DNA of 64,000 bases, from contig NC_052127.1 in the NCBI RefSeq assembly GCF_012273895.1, positions 1,918,247 through 1,982,246 of the forward strand, written 5' to 3'. The DNA is from Zerene cesonia (lineage: Eukaryota; Arthropoda; Insecta; Lepidoptera; Pieridae). The first letter of the stretch is position 1; the number at the start of each line of letters is the position of its first letter. A model generated the notes under the pieces. The model was not told the origin of the DNA. It saw only the letters and a list, made by a program, of their open reading frames with translations, and did not search any database. A program made the position numbers and the translations under genes. Shown here in pieces: positions 26,701 to 38,664 of this stretch.

Positions 26701-29700
26701 GTCGTACTTATATTATAAATGCGAAAGTTTGTAAGGATGTGTGTGTTTGTTACTCTTTTGTACGATTGTTTCTCTGAATAAGCTTACATCTGGAAGCATT
26801 AGTTTTAATTAAAAAATGTTTCTATTTGACTCTTCGAGACTACGAGGAATAAGAGAGGATCATCAATGCAAGGGGAAGAAATATGTCATTTGCAAGCAAA
26901 TTGAATTCCGCGTGTTTTTTATATTCTTCTACGTTCTATTATATTATCAAAGTGATACCTTTTTAATAGTTAAATAGATTCAAAATCTTAAAAGAAGTTA
27001 AGTCGAATTGAGGTTTGCTGAAATATACCAATGCAGAGGTCCCATTCATGGATGGTGGTGATGTCTTACCATCAGGCGAACCACCAGCTCGGTTGCCCGC
27101 TCGAACAAACTAAATAAAATAATATAAATAAGATAAATACTTGAATAATAAAGTAACCAGTAATACGCATCAATCCACAACATACAAAGAATGCCATCTA
27201 TAATTCATTGAAACAACCATTTAAAAATATGCTATATATAAACTTATGTATATTAAATTATAACACTACGTAATGAAAACTATAATAATACTTATAAATC
27301 AGAAGAAACATACCTGTACATTATAATCACGTTCTCCTTATTTCATTGAAATTTTAGACATATTTATTTTAAGCTTTATTTGAGAATATTGTATATTTAT
27401 ATTTCAAACATAATCTTGAAGTCATGAGTCAATGATGACCACTGGCAAAAAATTCGTGTATGTCGCTATCGGAATTCGAAGCAGTCTTTTCGGCTTAAAG
27501 CTCGTAATACATTACCATTCTACTATAATGAATGCTCATAACAACCATTTTCCAAGGAAGTAGACAATTAACACGACAAAAGGATAGTTATCATTTATAT
27601 GGAGCCCCCCGCTAATGGGACTCTTTTTGGGTAAGGCAATCTTGCATAGATATCCACGGTCCCCAGGGAAATAGCCATGGGTTATCTTGGATTCCTACCG
27701 ATCAAAATCCCACTACGTTGGTGGCGCTTTAGGAGCCCCGTGCGATGGTTGGTATTCGGAAGGGGACCGTGAGCAGATTTTTAATTCAATTCAATTGCCC
27801 CAACATTGGTATTTTCTCAGTTTTGTAGTGGAATGAACTTAAAACTAGTCTAAAATCGGAATATTAAATAGATGAAAAAATTTTATGCATAATCGTCATC
27901 AAAGGTGAATGAATTTTCGCGTCCTTGAGTTTTATACTAGACACGCTTCTGGACCGGTTCACATTTCTCTTTGTTTATTGCTACGACGCATCGTTTGAAT
28001 AAAAAATGAACATTTTATAAACTAGGTATTATATTTGTCATTTTAGCGCACAGAAAAATCTAGTCTTTCGCTTTTAAACGCAAAATTTGAGATTATAGTG
28101 TACTTATATACATACTATATTCCTACAGATACATCTTAACTTTTGACATGATTTTTGTCAATAGAACTAAGAATAGAAAAAAAGAAAACATAGAATTTTG
28201 ACGTAATTTTGTTAACATAGTCAAACATAGTAGAGAGAATAAGTGATAATCGATTACTTTTAATTTCTTTCAAATCAAATTTCTTATTTCTCGTTATATA
28301 ATTCATAAATTTCTTTCAATTCATATTAATCTACAAATTACGATGTGCATAAAGCTTTAACTATGACGATGCAACATATCTTTTTTTATTTCATTATCAG
28401 ACTGCAGTGTTATGAGCGTTACAGTACGAAAATATTAATGGAATTATCTTCCGTTTATTTATTAATGATCCTGTTAAATATTGGCTTGTAACTACTTTTT
28501 TTAGTTTAGTTTTCGGTTAAATTTTTCAGAAAGAAGGTACCTACTACACGAAAGAAATGTGCATATTATATAACATTTTAAATACAGGCACGCAGGCACG
28601 CTACGCCACTGCTTCGATGATAGTAAATAAATACTCCATCCATTCAACCTCACACACTGGCGATTAAAGCACCATTACAACCTTTCTAATATTCTGATTA
28701 TTATAGGTCTTCAAGGGAAAAGCTTATCTAATGCGAAAAATATGTCTTCTGGTGATGAGCAACATTATCCTCCTTTTCCCACTGGGATAAAAAATACGCT
28801 ACATTGGTTTTCTTTCGAGCGTTATCTTTTATATCGAAATGTATGTCTTTTGTCACGACATCAGCGAGTTATTGGAGCGATTTACATAATTTACTTTTTA
28901 TTATGATCCTATAACTGAATTCTGATGTCTGATATTGTCGGGAGAAGTTCTTTAGAAATTCCTGCTAAGTACTAATATTATAAATGCGAAAGTAACGCTG
29001 TCTCTTTTTCACGCCTTAATCACGGGACCGATTTAGATGTAATTTTATACAGAGATGGATTTGAGAAAGAAATGTGTCCTATCACATGGATGTGATTATG
29101 ATTATGATATAATGAAGTCTCAATCTAAAGATAATGTGGGAAGTATGCGGAAAAAGCTCGGAATATCTATGATATTGTTGCGGGCGGAGAACTAGTACGA
29201 GTAAGATTTATATTCAACTAGCTGCGCCTCGCGGTTTCACTCGCGTAAGTCTATCGTAAGAATATCGGGATAAAAAGTTGCCTATATGTTATTCCAGTTG
29301 TCCAGCTATCTACGTACCAAATTTAATTGTAATCGGCTTAGTAGTTTTTGCGTGAAGGAGTAACAAACACACACACACACACATCCTTACAAACTTTCGC
29401 ATTAATAATGTTAGTAGGATTTCAATGGTATTATCGGAATAGATTGATTTTTACAATCAATTAATTTAATTTTCAACCACAACATGCGATTCAGTGTTCA
29501 GTTAAATATTGTGTGAATTCTAAATAAGTATTTGGTGATAAAATAACTTAGAAATACTTGTATCTTCCTCGAATCAGATATTTGCTTTGTGCTCATGGGA
29601 ATGCTGGGTATTTCTTAGAAAAATGTAACCCTTTGTTGTATTATTTCGTCTTTATTTTTTATTGAATATTTCCATTATAAATAACGAATGATTGCTAACA

Positions 29701-30607
29701 GCTGTGTTCGCATGGAAACCGGATAAAATAGCCTTTACGTGCATCCTGGACATACTCTATAACTACATGCGATATGGTCTTCTGTCTGTTTGTTCCGTCC
29801 AATCTCGGAAACGGCTGGTACGATTTGAATAGCTTTTAATTATTTATAACAAACTTAACTGAATGTTAATAACAATGGCTTCTTTGACGTATAAAAATCA
29901 TTATAGGTTGATAAATTGCATATTATAATGAACATAATCAAATATATTTTCCAAGTTGAACTGTTTATATACATAAACACATAAGTATTCATCCTATTTA
30001 TGTTCCCACTGCTGGGACACAGGCCTCCTATGGGGGTCCAAGCCATAATCCACCACGCAGGCCAAGTGCGGGTTGATGGATGTCACATGCCGTCGAACTT
30101 TTGATTTTTAGACATGCCGGATTCTTTGAGCAAAAGGTACGTAAATAATGTGCAGATAAATAAAAAAAAAATTATTTATTTGTTACACACTCGCCTGGTC
30201 TTGAACTCCCGAACATTCTATTTAGGTCCGAGGTCCACCACTATGCCACTGTTCTAACTACTAAATATTTTTCATACAAGTTTTTCAGATAGCAATCCGT
30301 CAGAACGAACGTGTCTTATTATTGACCACTAGCTGTGACCCGCGGTTGAAACCGCGTAAGCGTGCTGCGTAACCGTATCCCGTAGGAATATCGGTATAAA
30401 AAGTGCCTATGTGTTATTTCAGTTGTCCAGCTATCTATGAAGCAAAATAGTATTATTATTCACCAATAGATGTCAGGAAAAAAAACACGAATAAAACACG
30501 AATATGACATTTTCTAAAAAAAATTCCTAGCTAGATCAATTTATCGCCCCCGAAACCCCCTGTATACTAAATTTCATGAAAATCGTTGGAGCCGATTCCG
30601 AGATTCC

Positions 30608-30646
<39 letters not shown>

Positions 30647-33600
30647 TACAAGAATTGCTCGTTTAAAGGTATAAGATAAATTGAATATTCAAAATTGATT
30701 TAAAAATATACCGATGAATGAATAAATATTTGAGTATCATCTTGACTTTTATCCGGTTGTTAACCAAAAATATACTTATATATAAAATTTCGGACGGTCG
30801 AAATTTCCTTGAAAATATTCAATGATAATTGCAAGGTTTAAAGTCTAGCAGATCGTAATTGAGAATTGAATACTTGAATTTTTAGTAACTTTATAGGAAA
30901 AGGCCTTTTTCAGATCTCNNNNNNNNNNNNNNNNNNNNNNNNNNNNNNNNNNNNNNNNNNNNNNNNNNNNNNNNNNNNNNNNNNNNNNNNNNNNNNNNNN
31001 NNNNNNNNNNNNNNNNNNNNNNNNNNNNNNNNNNNNNNNNNNNNNNNNNNNNNNNNNNNNNNNNNNNNNNNNNNNNNNNNNNNNNNNNNNNNNNNNNNNN
31101 NNNNNNNNNNNNNNNNNNNNNNNNNNNNNNNNNNNNNNNNNNNNNNNNNNNNNNNNNNNNNNNNNNNNNNNNNNNNNNNNNNNNNNNNNNNNNNNNNNNN
31201 NNNNNNNNNNNNNNNNNNNNNNNNNNNNNNNNNNNNNNNNNNNNNNNNNNNNNNNNNNNNNNNNNNNNNNNNNNNNNNNNNNNNNNNNNNNNNNNNNNNN
31301 NNNNNNNNNNNNNNNNNNNNNNNNNNNNNNNNNNNNNNNNNNNNNNNNNNNNNNNNNNNNNNNNNNNNNNNNNNNNNNNNNNNNNNNNNNNNNNNNNNNN
31401 NNNNNNNNNNNNNNNNNNNNNNNNNNNNNNNNNNNNNNNNNNNNNNNNNNNNNNNNNNNNNNNNNNNNNNNNNNNNNNNNNNNNNNNNNNNNNNNNNNNN
31501 NNNNNNNNNNNNNNNNNNNNNNNNNNNNNNNNNNNNNNNNNNNNNNNNNNNNNNNNNNNNNNNNNNNNNNNNNNNNNNNNNNNNNNNNNNNNNNNNNNNN
31601 NNNNNNNNNNNNNNNNNNNNNNNNNNNNNNNNNNNNNNNNNNNNNNNNNNNNNNNNNNNNNNNNNNNNNNNNNNNNNNNNNNNNNNNNNNNNNNNNNNNN
31701 NNNNNNNNNNNNNNNNNNNNNNNNNNNNNNNNNNNNNNNNNNNNNNNNNNNNNNNNNNNNNNNNNNNNNNNNNNNNNNNNNNNNNNNNNNNNNNNNNNNN
31801 NNNNNNNNNNNNNNNNNNNNNNNNNNNNNNNNNNNNNNNNNNNNNNNNNNNNNNNNNNNNNNNNNNNNNNNNNNNNNNNNNNNNNNNNNNNNNNNNNNNN
31901 NNNNNNNNNNNNNNNNNNAGTCTAGCAGATCGTAATTGAGAATTGAATACTTGAATTTTTAGTAACTTTATAGGAAAAGGCCTTTTTCAGATCTCTAGAA
32001 AATAGGCTCGTCTATTGAGGATTCTTTTAAAAAGGACTACTCTCTACTACTCGGACTATTTATACTTGGTTACAAAATACAAGACAAGCACGAAAATTAC
32101 ATTTATTTATGAGATAATCAACCATCAAAAGAATATAAAGATTGATTCGAAATAAACGCGTTTCGGAGATCTAATATAGTATATATTTACAGTTGTAGTT
32201 TGCCTTACAGATAAGTATTTCAAAGACATTATTGTCTATGTTTTTCAAATAGAACGGCATAATTTTATATACTGTGTTTTAACAGATTTATTTAATTAAA
32301 TAAATGTTATGTTTAAATTAACAGTTATATGATAGAAAAATAAATATACCTACTTTTGTAGTTTTTTTTTTTTGGTTTTAGAGGAAAAATAATTCGTGAT
32401 ATTTGGCGATATCCCCCTCTCCAAACTGATATTAAGAGAGATTCAACTCGATTGAATCCTTTGAATATTTCACTAATCATTAATAGATACATATAAATCG
32501 TGGAGGTTGTTTCTACTTCAAATATATCATTGACACACATCGTCTTTATTGAATTTGATGCCTCAAAATAAATTGTAAATGACGTTGTTTTATTCTAGTC
32601 TTTATAAATATTATAGCAATATGATCTAGATATGTATCGTTTTTTTATTCTTATCCTCTTAAAGTTATATAAAAAGGAAAAGCTTAAGAATCTCATAATG
32701 ATTGTCAGGCGCCAGCATACAACATAATTGATATAATAACAGCAAGATTCTGTTGTAAAATTGTGTTGTAATAGGTACATGAGTATATTTATATCCTTTG
32801 CGCAAAAAGCGCGTTAAAATAACAAAAAGCACATACGAAGGTATCACATAGTATTTATAGTATACTAAGATGAAATATCACGTGTGGGAGTCGAGCACGC
32901 TTCGGTACGAATTAAGCCAGCTCGGACACAAAACTGGCGTGAAATAGTAGCATGCTATTGTGTTTTGCGCGGTGAGTGGGGGAGTGAGACCTGTTTCCTT
33001 TTCCCTACCCTTCCCAATCCATTCCTTCTTTGCAGACGTCAATCCTTTCCTTATCCCTTGCCCCCTAAATAGCGGACATTCATGGACGGTGGTTATTGCT
33101 TACCATCAGATAAACCACCAGTTCAGTTGCCCGCTCTGACATAAATAATTATAGAAACGTTTATGCTAATTCCATCAAATATACTCATAACATGCAAGAA
33201 GCACTATTTTCTTAAAATTGGAATTTTTAAATCGGTTGATTCTTAAAATAGCTTTGAAATAACTTTAAAGCTTTGTCTCCGAATTGCGTCGTTTTACCTT
33301 AACTTCAAATTTTATTAACACACTTTTATTTGCTTCACTTAAATGTTTGTATGTAACCGACTCATTAAGACTAGATTTTGACCTATTTTATATGGACGAA
33401 TGGATTCAAACTTCGTAAATTTATCAAGAATAGGTAACAATGCAACAATTTCACGAGTTGATAGGATCGCCAGGTTAGTTACACTATTTATAACTCAAGA
33501 ATGGCTAAACCGATTAGGTTGAAATTTGGTACAGAGATAGTTTTAGACCCGAGAAAGGACATAGGATAGTTTTTATCCCGGAAATCTAACGGGAAGGGGA

Positions 33601-35690
33601 ACTTTGTCGGTAACGCCCCGAGTCTATCTTACCCGTGACTACGCGAGCAAAGCCGCGGGCGGAATGCTAGTATGTTAATACAATTGAGTGCATTATTCGC
33701 TTCGCGCTTTGCCACGCCTTCCACGAATGTGTTAATACGACAGTGAAGACATCAATCCACAGACTGTTAAATATATTGCAAAGACAATTAAACAAATTTT
33801 CATTAATAAGTACTTAACTTAGTAAAAGTATGAAAGCTTGTTGTTAGAAAGCTGCAAAATACCATTCAAGTTTTTAATAAGGAAAATATGTTCGTGAGAA
33901 AAAAACATTATAATCGATACATTTATTTCAAATGTTTTCCTTAAATGGTTTAAACGTGAATCTTTATTATTATTGTAAAACAGCTTTCCGCCTACGGATT
34001 TGCGCGTATTCAATGGTATAGGCGCAGTCTTGGGATTTCTCCCGCATAATTTCAGTTTCGTAGTGTTAAATCCTACGTTCTTTCTCTGATCTTCAAATAT
34101 CTCAACTATTGCATCCGAATCAGCAAAGTTCATGGGATTAGCGCGTTCTAATTAAACAAAGAAACTCGTGAGCTTTATAATATTACATTAAGCTTTATAT
34201 ATTAGGTACATTATGATCATATCATCCTTTTAATATTATAAATGCGAATGCTAATGAGGATGGATGTATGTATGTTGCTCTTTCACACGTACCACTGAAC
34301 ATTGGTACAATGATACTTGGCTACAGCCAAGTACATTTACTAGATTAACACTGATTTAGTTGTATTAAAAATTATCATAACAATAATAAATCAGTCCGTT
34401 GTATTAAAAATTATAATATAAAACAATAAATGTCTCGAAAACCAGTCATTCTCAACATTTTATAAAACTATTTTTAATCGCTAGCAATAAATATCGAATC
34501 GTCTGCATTGCTATATATGTATATGCATTGCTATATATAAGCAAAGTATGATAGTGTCAAAACTTGTTTTTTTTTGTTCTATTGTTTAGATAAATAAATC
34601 AATCGAATTTTGGTTTCTTCACATGATTATTCCTTTTTAATATTAGAAGAGTGTACATAGACAATATTTCCACAGCACGCGTTTAAAGCTATCTTTATCT
34701 ATCTATATATCTATCTTTATATAGCTATCTAATTCATAATAAAACAATGCAAAAACTAAATAAAATATAAAAAAACACGACGCTCAGTGTGATCCATTGG
34801 ACATGTGAAAGTGTATGTTTGAACACTTGCGATTTTTGTTTTAAATAAACGTTGAGATTTAAACGGTTAGTCGCATAGATAAGAATTAATTTATGAATTT
34901 TAATTTGTAACTGTTTTTTGTAGACAGATCGCAAGATTCGTTTTAAATTTTATAGATTTCATCGTTATATTGTTTAGTTAGTATTTTATATTATAACTGT
35001 TATAAAATTAGATTTATTTTTTTAGAAACTTAAATAAGTTACATTTGGTTTTTTTTTTATTAATACTTTTAAGTTATATTGTTTAAGAAATAGTGATTTA
35101 TGATAATTAAATTAACTGAAATTAAAAATGTCGAATATTGAAATTCAAATATCATAATTGCTTTATTTAAAAAAATCTATCTATTTGATTATTTTTATTA
35201 TTATATACGTTTTGAATGACTGTCGGTAACAATAGGTATATTAAAATATACAGAGGATCATAGAACATCCTATTTTTTAAATTCTATATAAATTTTTATT
35301 TAAACGCTAACTCAACAATATGGATTATTTAATTAAGAATCATTTCATTTATTGCTATTAATTTTTATAACTTTATGATGGATGAATTTTTGTACGATGA
35401 TGATTAAATATGATGATGAGATGATTAAATATCTCTAATTTAAATAATACTCATAATTAAGAATAAGCTGTGTCCTAATTTAAGAATTTTTTAATTATTC
35501 ATTTTTTTAATTATTAGTAGTTAGATATAATAGCGCATTAAACCGAACATCATATATTAAAAAAATTAACAAACCGGCTTATCACTATTAGCATTCTCTA
35601 ACACACAAAACACTTACTCAATACAGCCACCATGATCTGGTTAAGCTTGCTGCCCTCCGAGCAGTATTTTTTCACTGTGTACTTCAACAT
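14794..35690 (-). CDS. Major facilitator transporter, sugar/trehalose-transporter (Tret1)-like
   Basis: Coding exons on the minus strand, in order: 35690-35618, 23450-23221, 22868-22545, 21562-21427, 16778-16555, 15910-15725, 15048-14794 (TAA). They add to 1428 nt, 475 residues, in phase, the normal size for a 12-helix carrier. Family signatures are present: D-x2-GRKKA (residues 85-92), 'TPLYIKEISEDSIRG' (134-148), PETPSYML (196-203), ERTGRK (324-329) and PETKMKSIEEI (447-457). The family moves sugars across the plasma membrane. The QQLSG motif of helix 7, which binds sugar in GLUT-type carriers, is replaced by 'ARELCG', so the substrate is uncertain. The start is the only ATG of the first exon, in frame before a good donor. 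Intron 1 is 12 kb and holds an assembly gap; intron 4 holds another. Confidence 0.88.
15455..15595 (-). mobile_element. RTE-like 3'-tail repeat, reversed
   Basis: The stretch begins 'ctagtttttgaccgcggctt' with 'cgcacgcgtta' and continues with 'ccgttgcgtagttttaaag'. Its start resembles the other 'ctagc...cgcggcttcgc' ends in the window. It lies in the last intron of the transporter. Confidence 0.45.
16985..17168 (-). mobile_element. RTE-like 3'-tail repeat, reversed
   Basis: It runs from 'actagctgtaacccacggtt' to 'cgcgtttataatattagtag'. The block 'ctcgcgcggtacccgggtaa' recurs at 60195. It is intronic in the transporter. A (GT)n run lies just before it at 16914-16930. Confidence 0.6.
17570..17892 (+). 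mobile_element. SINE-A, full-length copy
   Basis: The copy goes from 'gtgggagtcgagcacgcttc' through a pyrimidine-rich middle to 'gctatgacataaaaaaaaa'. It is the best copy in the window and the reference for those at 6905, 7253, 27030, 32884 and 36580. It lies antisense in intron 4 of the transporter. No clear target-site duplication was seen. Confidence 0.8.
17936..18091 (+). mobile_element. SINE-B 3' part (tRNA-headed family), diverged
   Basis: It contains 'accgtgaggaagcctacata', 'catgaccagcgtggtggggc' and 'gggcccatgtccttgcagtg', matching the body of the better copies at 23528 and 29985-30262. The tRNA-like head is missing. Confidence 0.55.
18144..18325 (-). mobile_element. RTE-like 3'-tail repeat, family D
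   Basis: It starts 'actagcttttcgccacggcc' and contains 'tatcctatgtccgtctcctg' and 'gttcttgagttataaatagt'. The copy at 33470-33672 is the same family in the other orientation. No gene. Confidence 0.6.
18545..19720 (-). mobile_element. Truncated non-LTR retrotransposon (LINE) interrupted by an assembly gap
   Basis: To the right of the gap the minus strand reads 'NVSKTKYMVFAHKVN', a typical end of a LINE reverse-transcriptase domain (…L-N-x-x-K-T-K-x-M-x-F). To the left, the same strand shows a 3' end with an ATT-rich tail (18545-18633). The real sequence between is missing (N run 18634-19633). The clade, perhaps Jockey or CR1, cannot be fixed from 25 residues. Confidence 0.6.
18634..19633. other. 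Assembly gap, exactly 1000 N
   Basis: The run is exactly 1000 bases long, like the two other gaps, so the length is a placeholder. Both flanks belong to a LINE, so the gap probably hides more of that element. Confidence 0.95.
20555..20780 (+). mobile_element. RTE-like 3'-tail repeat, family F
   Basis: It begins 'attataagtgcgaaagtaac', has 'cgcttaaaccactaaaccga' and ends near 'gaggagctagc'. Copies: 28970-29200 and 61685-62036. It lies in transporter intron 4. Confidence 0.5.
23528..23690 (+). mobile_element. SINE-B body
   Basis: Blocks 'cgcacttggccagcgtggtg', 'gattacggcctgaatccttt' and 'ggctgtgtcccagctgtggg' match the 29985-30262 copy in reverse. This is a common lepidopteran SINE/LINE tail. 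It lies at the start of transporter intron 1, just upstream of exon 2. Confidence 0.65.
29217..29420 (-). mobile_element. RTE-like 3'-tail repeat, family B
   Basis: The copy is reversed: 'ctagctgcgcctcgcggttt' to 'cgcattaataatgttagtag', with a (CA)n run at 29355-29373. It is nearly full length against the copies at 60540 and 62480. Confidence 0.7.
29985..30262 (-). mobile_element. SINE-B with tRNA-like head
   Basis: On the minus strand the head shows A-box-like 'tggcatagtgg' and B-box-like 'agttcaagacc'. A T/A-rich linker follows, then the body 'cgcacttggcctgcgtggtg' and the end 'gcctgtgtcccagcagtggg'. This order makes it a tRNA-derived SINE. The same structure recurs at 57480-57735. Confidence 0.65.
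30328..30660 (-). mobile_element. Two nested or adjacent RTE-like tails plus an (AT)n microsatellite
   Basis: A partial family B end (30331-30450) is followed by 'taaaacacgaatatgacatt' and 'atttatcgcccccgaaaccc', shared with 38665-38830. A run of about 17 AT units lies at 30609-30643. Confidence 0.6.
30842..30918 (+). repeat. 77-bp sequence repeated on the other side of the gap (left copy)
   Basis: The sequence from 'agtctagcagatcgtaattg' to 'cctttttcagatctc' is identical to 31919-31995. The copies abut the N run on each side, as expected when two contigs overlap but were not merged. Confidence 0.95.
30919..31918. other. Assembly gap, exactly 1000 N, probably false
   Basis: The gap is placeholder length and is bordered by the same 77 bp on both sides, so the true distance between the flanks may be zero or negative. 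Confidence 0.95.
31919..31995 (+). repeat. 77-bp sequence repeated on the other side of the gap (right copy)
   Basis: Identical to 30842-30918. After position 31995 the sequence continues into unique intron DNA. Confidence 0.95.
32884..33143 (+). mobile_element. SINE-A copy with internal deletions
   Basis: It runs from 'gtgggagtcgagcacgcttc' to 'gcccgctctgacataaata'. Compared with the copy at 17570 it lacks the 'ggggaagtaccacaccccc' block and part of the middle. It is antisense in transporter intron 1. Confidence 0.75.
33470..33672 (+). mobile_element. RTE-like 3'-tail repeat, family D
   Basis: It runs from 'gttacactatttataactca' to 'aaagccgcgggcggaatgct'. It contains 'ggacataggatagtttttat', the complement of a block at 18144-18325. 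Confidence 0.6.
33960..34150 (-). other. Coding-like segment of unknown origin inside transporter intron 1
   Basis: The minus strand has an acceptor-like 'tttctttgtttaattag', then an open frame with ATG at 34133: 'MNFADSDAIVEIFEDQRKNV' and 'NPKTAPIPLNTRKSVGGK'. The composition differs from the AT-rich surroundings and looks protein-coding up to about 33960, where it becomes low-complexity. There is no convincing donor except 'tccGTAGGC'. It could be a separate nested exon, a retrocopy or a transposon remnant. Not recognised. Confidence 0.25.
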
Positions 35691-36077
35691 CACTGTATAT
35701 TTTATGAATATATGTTTATACCGCGGATGCGGGCGCTTACTGCCACCGTTATTGGACAAATGAGCTGCGGCCAGCGGTCATGGGTTGACAAATAGTAACT
35801 CTACTTTGATTTTTTGTGTCGTGAGATTTAATATGGATGGACGTCATAGCGGTAGCATGAATTGTATTTATACATACACATTTATGATACTATGGTTGGG
35901 CTTTTTTTTCATTATATTATACTATTGAGGTTATATTTATATTTGGAATTAGAATGTAAGAGGTGTTTTCATTAATGTAATTTGTCAGGTTGTTTTTTAA
36001 TAAAATCATCAATCAATACAAAGCATATTTGGTGTGTTGGTGAAATAAATAAAAACATTTTCTATTACAATATAATA

Positions 36078-36255
36078 TACACTAGCTGACCCGGCAAACG
36101 CTGTTTTGTCTTACTCTTATAATTTAGGGGGATGAAAAATAGATTGGCCGATTCTCATATATACCGGATAAGCACAAACAATTTCATCAAAATCGTTCAA
36201 GCCGTTTCGGAGGAGTATGGCAACGAAAACTGTGACACGAGAATTTTATATATAT
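36078..36255 (-). mobile_element. RTE-like 3'-tail repeat, family E
   Basis: Reversed copy from 'actagctgacccggcaaacg' to 'acacgagaattttatatata'. It matches 62050-62235 on the other strand over its whole length. Confidence 0.65.
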
Positions 36256-36579
36256 ACACAATAATTAAAGTTTAAAACTAAAAAAGTAGCTACCAAATAA
36301 ATCATAGAAATTGAAATGCTTTGAAAAGTATTTATTTCTAGTTCATTATATGTACGTACTCGTATAAAAATATAAATATTCAATGGTTTGCTTTTTGCTA
36401 TTTATAGGCTTTAATAATACCACAGATAACATAATAGTATACTAGTAATAATACTTTTCTAGAATTTAGGTGGATGTACGGTTCCCTATCTCGCGACAAA
36501 TTGAGAAGAAATTTGCATGAGAAAAGACAAATATTTATTTATATAGTAACATATTATATGGCGAGCGGAGAGGCTGAAC

Positions 36580-36781
36580 ATTATTTTTTTTTTTTATGTC
36601 ATAGCGGGCACCTGAGCTGGTGGTTCGCCTGATGGTAAGCGATCACCACCGCCCATAAACATTCGCAAAGGTAGTACCTCTGTGAATGCGCTGCCCGCTT
36701 TTTTGGGGTAAGGGAAAAGGAATGGATTAACGAATGGAAAGAAGGAATGGACTAGGACGGGTGAGGAAAAGGAAACGGGCA
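36580..36781 (-). mobile_element. SINE-A, 5'-truncated
   Basis: It starts with a run of T and 'atgtcatagcgggcacctga' and stops at 'aggaaaaggaaacgggc', within the pyrimidine-rich middle of the element. Such 5' truncation is typical of LINE-mobilised copies. It is very similar to the copy at 17570. Confidence 0.8.
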
Positions 36782-37119
36782 TAATTTTGAAAGTTAGATT
36801 TTTTATATGAACAATTATCGAAAAATTTTAAAGTCTGTTATTCTAAAAACTTAGCCTAGCTATTATATATCCCATTCAAACATTCAGCGCCATCTAGTAT
36901 TAAATAGCAGTTTTAATTTTAGACTCGTAGTCATCTTTTGTCATCCGCCAAATCTAGGATTAAACTTCAGTTTCCGTTAGTCGTAATAGGGACAAGCCAG
37001 TTTTCAAAGACATCGAATGTCATAATACCTATATAATGTTTACTTAATACTGTCATAAATAGCTAGTACAATCCGATTGCTGTTATATTTATATCTTATC
37101 TTATATCTTACTTATATAT

Positions 37120-37305
37120 CCTATTATTATTATAAATGTGAATGTTTGTAAGGATGTGTGTGTGTTTGTTACTCTTTCACGCAAAAACTACTGAACCGAT
37201 TGCAACGAACTTTGGTACGTAGATAGCTGGACAACTGGAATAACATATAGGGGTATTTCTACGGGATACGGACTTACGTAGGTGAAACCGAGGGGCGCAG
37301 CATGT
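37120..37305 (+). mobile_element. RTE-like 3'-tail repeat, family B
   Basis: It runs from 'tattattataaatgtgaatg' to 'gtgaaaccgaggggcgcagc'. It is a good copy, with 'aaggatgtgtgtgtgtttgt' at its start. Confidence 0.7.
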
Positions 37306-38664
37306 GATGTTATAATTATCTGAATATGTTATTATTATACTTAAAGAGAACATCTTAAATGCATCAATTAGATAATCTACAAATAAAAGGAAGAGGGAAC
37401 GTTTGGATATTTATTATCTGCTCTATCACACCGAAACTACGGATTGGATTAATATTATTATTCAATAGAAGGTATTTAGGTAATCCCGTGACTTCACACA
37501 CATTAAATTCGTAGTAGAACCCCTTTTTTATGCTTTTTTTAAGAATATAAAAAAAATTCCCCGGTTTTTTATTGTTATTATACATATAAACATTTCTTTC
37601 GATTCACTTTATCTATTTAAAAAAAAAACACTAAAATCTGTTACAAAATTTTAAATATCTAAGCATACAGGCATACAGGTATACAGGCGGCGAAAATCGT
37701 CATTGTTTCATATACCAGAATAAAACATAGGCTTTGGAAATGGTAGCTTACGTTCGTGATTAAGTTCGCTCGCGGAACTGCGGGGCATTACTAGTGACAA
37801 ATAAATTCGCATAATTATTATCACATTTTTTTTAATTGTTCCGTTATGTACTATTTTTTGCTTTACGCAAGTATTATTGATTTAAAAATATTATATTTTA
37901 ACATGAAGTTTCATATACTTTAAGAGAGCGTGCTTACAAGCAGACCATTAACAATTTTAATAATAAATATGTAAATATCGATTAAAATCTGTTAAAAAGT
38001 CTTTAATTTCAAATTGTTTAAGATTCGTTATTATTATTTCGTTTCAATGTTCATCAAGCACCATCGTCCACGTATTAATTAATCGTTTTTATGAATGAAG
38101 CTCTCGTCCGTAGAATGTTAATTACAATATCGTGATAGTCTCGGAGCGTAGTGTAAATATAAATACGTAGTTTCATAGTAAACCTCTTAATTGATACACG
38201 ATTTGTATGTCTGATTAGATGTAGCGCCGTTCCGGTAGAAGGAGCGTGTACATTTGTCATATTATTATTATTTTTACATACGCACATGATGGAATGGAAA
38301 CAATCATTTAAAGGACATTTATTGTCTGTAGCGTCTGTTTGAAAACCATGTTTAAAAAAGCAGTATTTACAAACTCTATGGATTAAAAAATCATGCTTCC
38401 ATAACTGCCTGAACACAAAAAAGGAAAAGGTTTTTTGTGTCTTTGAAAAATCATATGTAGTTATGATACAGCTCAACTTCACGTTTAATAGTCAAGTACC
38501 TGGATGACCGAGCTTTGCTCGGTATTTTTTTTTTGTTTTTTTATAAATTGTGTTTTTTCGAAATTATATTTAAGTACGAATTACATTTTATCACCTACAG
38601 CTAATAATAAATTGGGACTACTCAAACGCCTCCTATTTGTTAAAAAAGTAAGTTTAAGTCGATA

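Larger units (their letters stand above)
24000..30300. other. Transporter intron 1, first half: repeat fragments only
   Basis: No exon or RNA gene was seen. The stretch has a SINE-A tail at 24001-24065 and another at 27030-27110, a family B fragment at 24596-24740 and a short one at 26700-26765, a family F copy at 28970-29200, and an unidentified GC-richer block at 27600-27780 with no open frame. The remainder is AT-rich DNA. Confidence 0.5.

Noticed and set aside
27600..27780. GC-richer block in transporter intron 1
   Set aside because: Considered as a LINE 5' part or gene remnant, but all frames have stops and no motif could be recognised.
38075..38482. 135-codon open frame on the minus strand
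   Set aside because: No family resemblance, low-complexity stretches and no splice context. The length is possible by chance in this DNA, although it is one of the longest gap-free frames.
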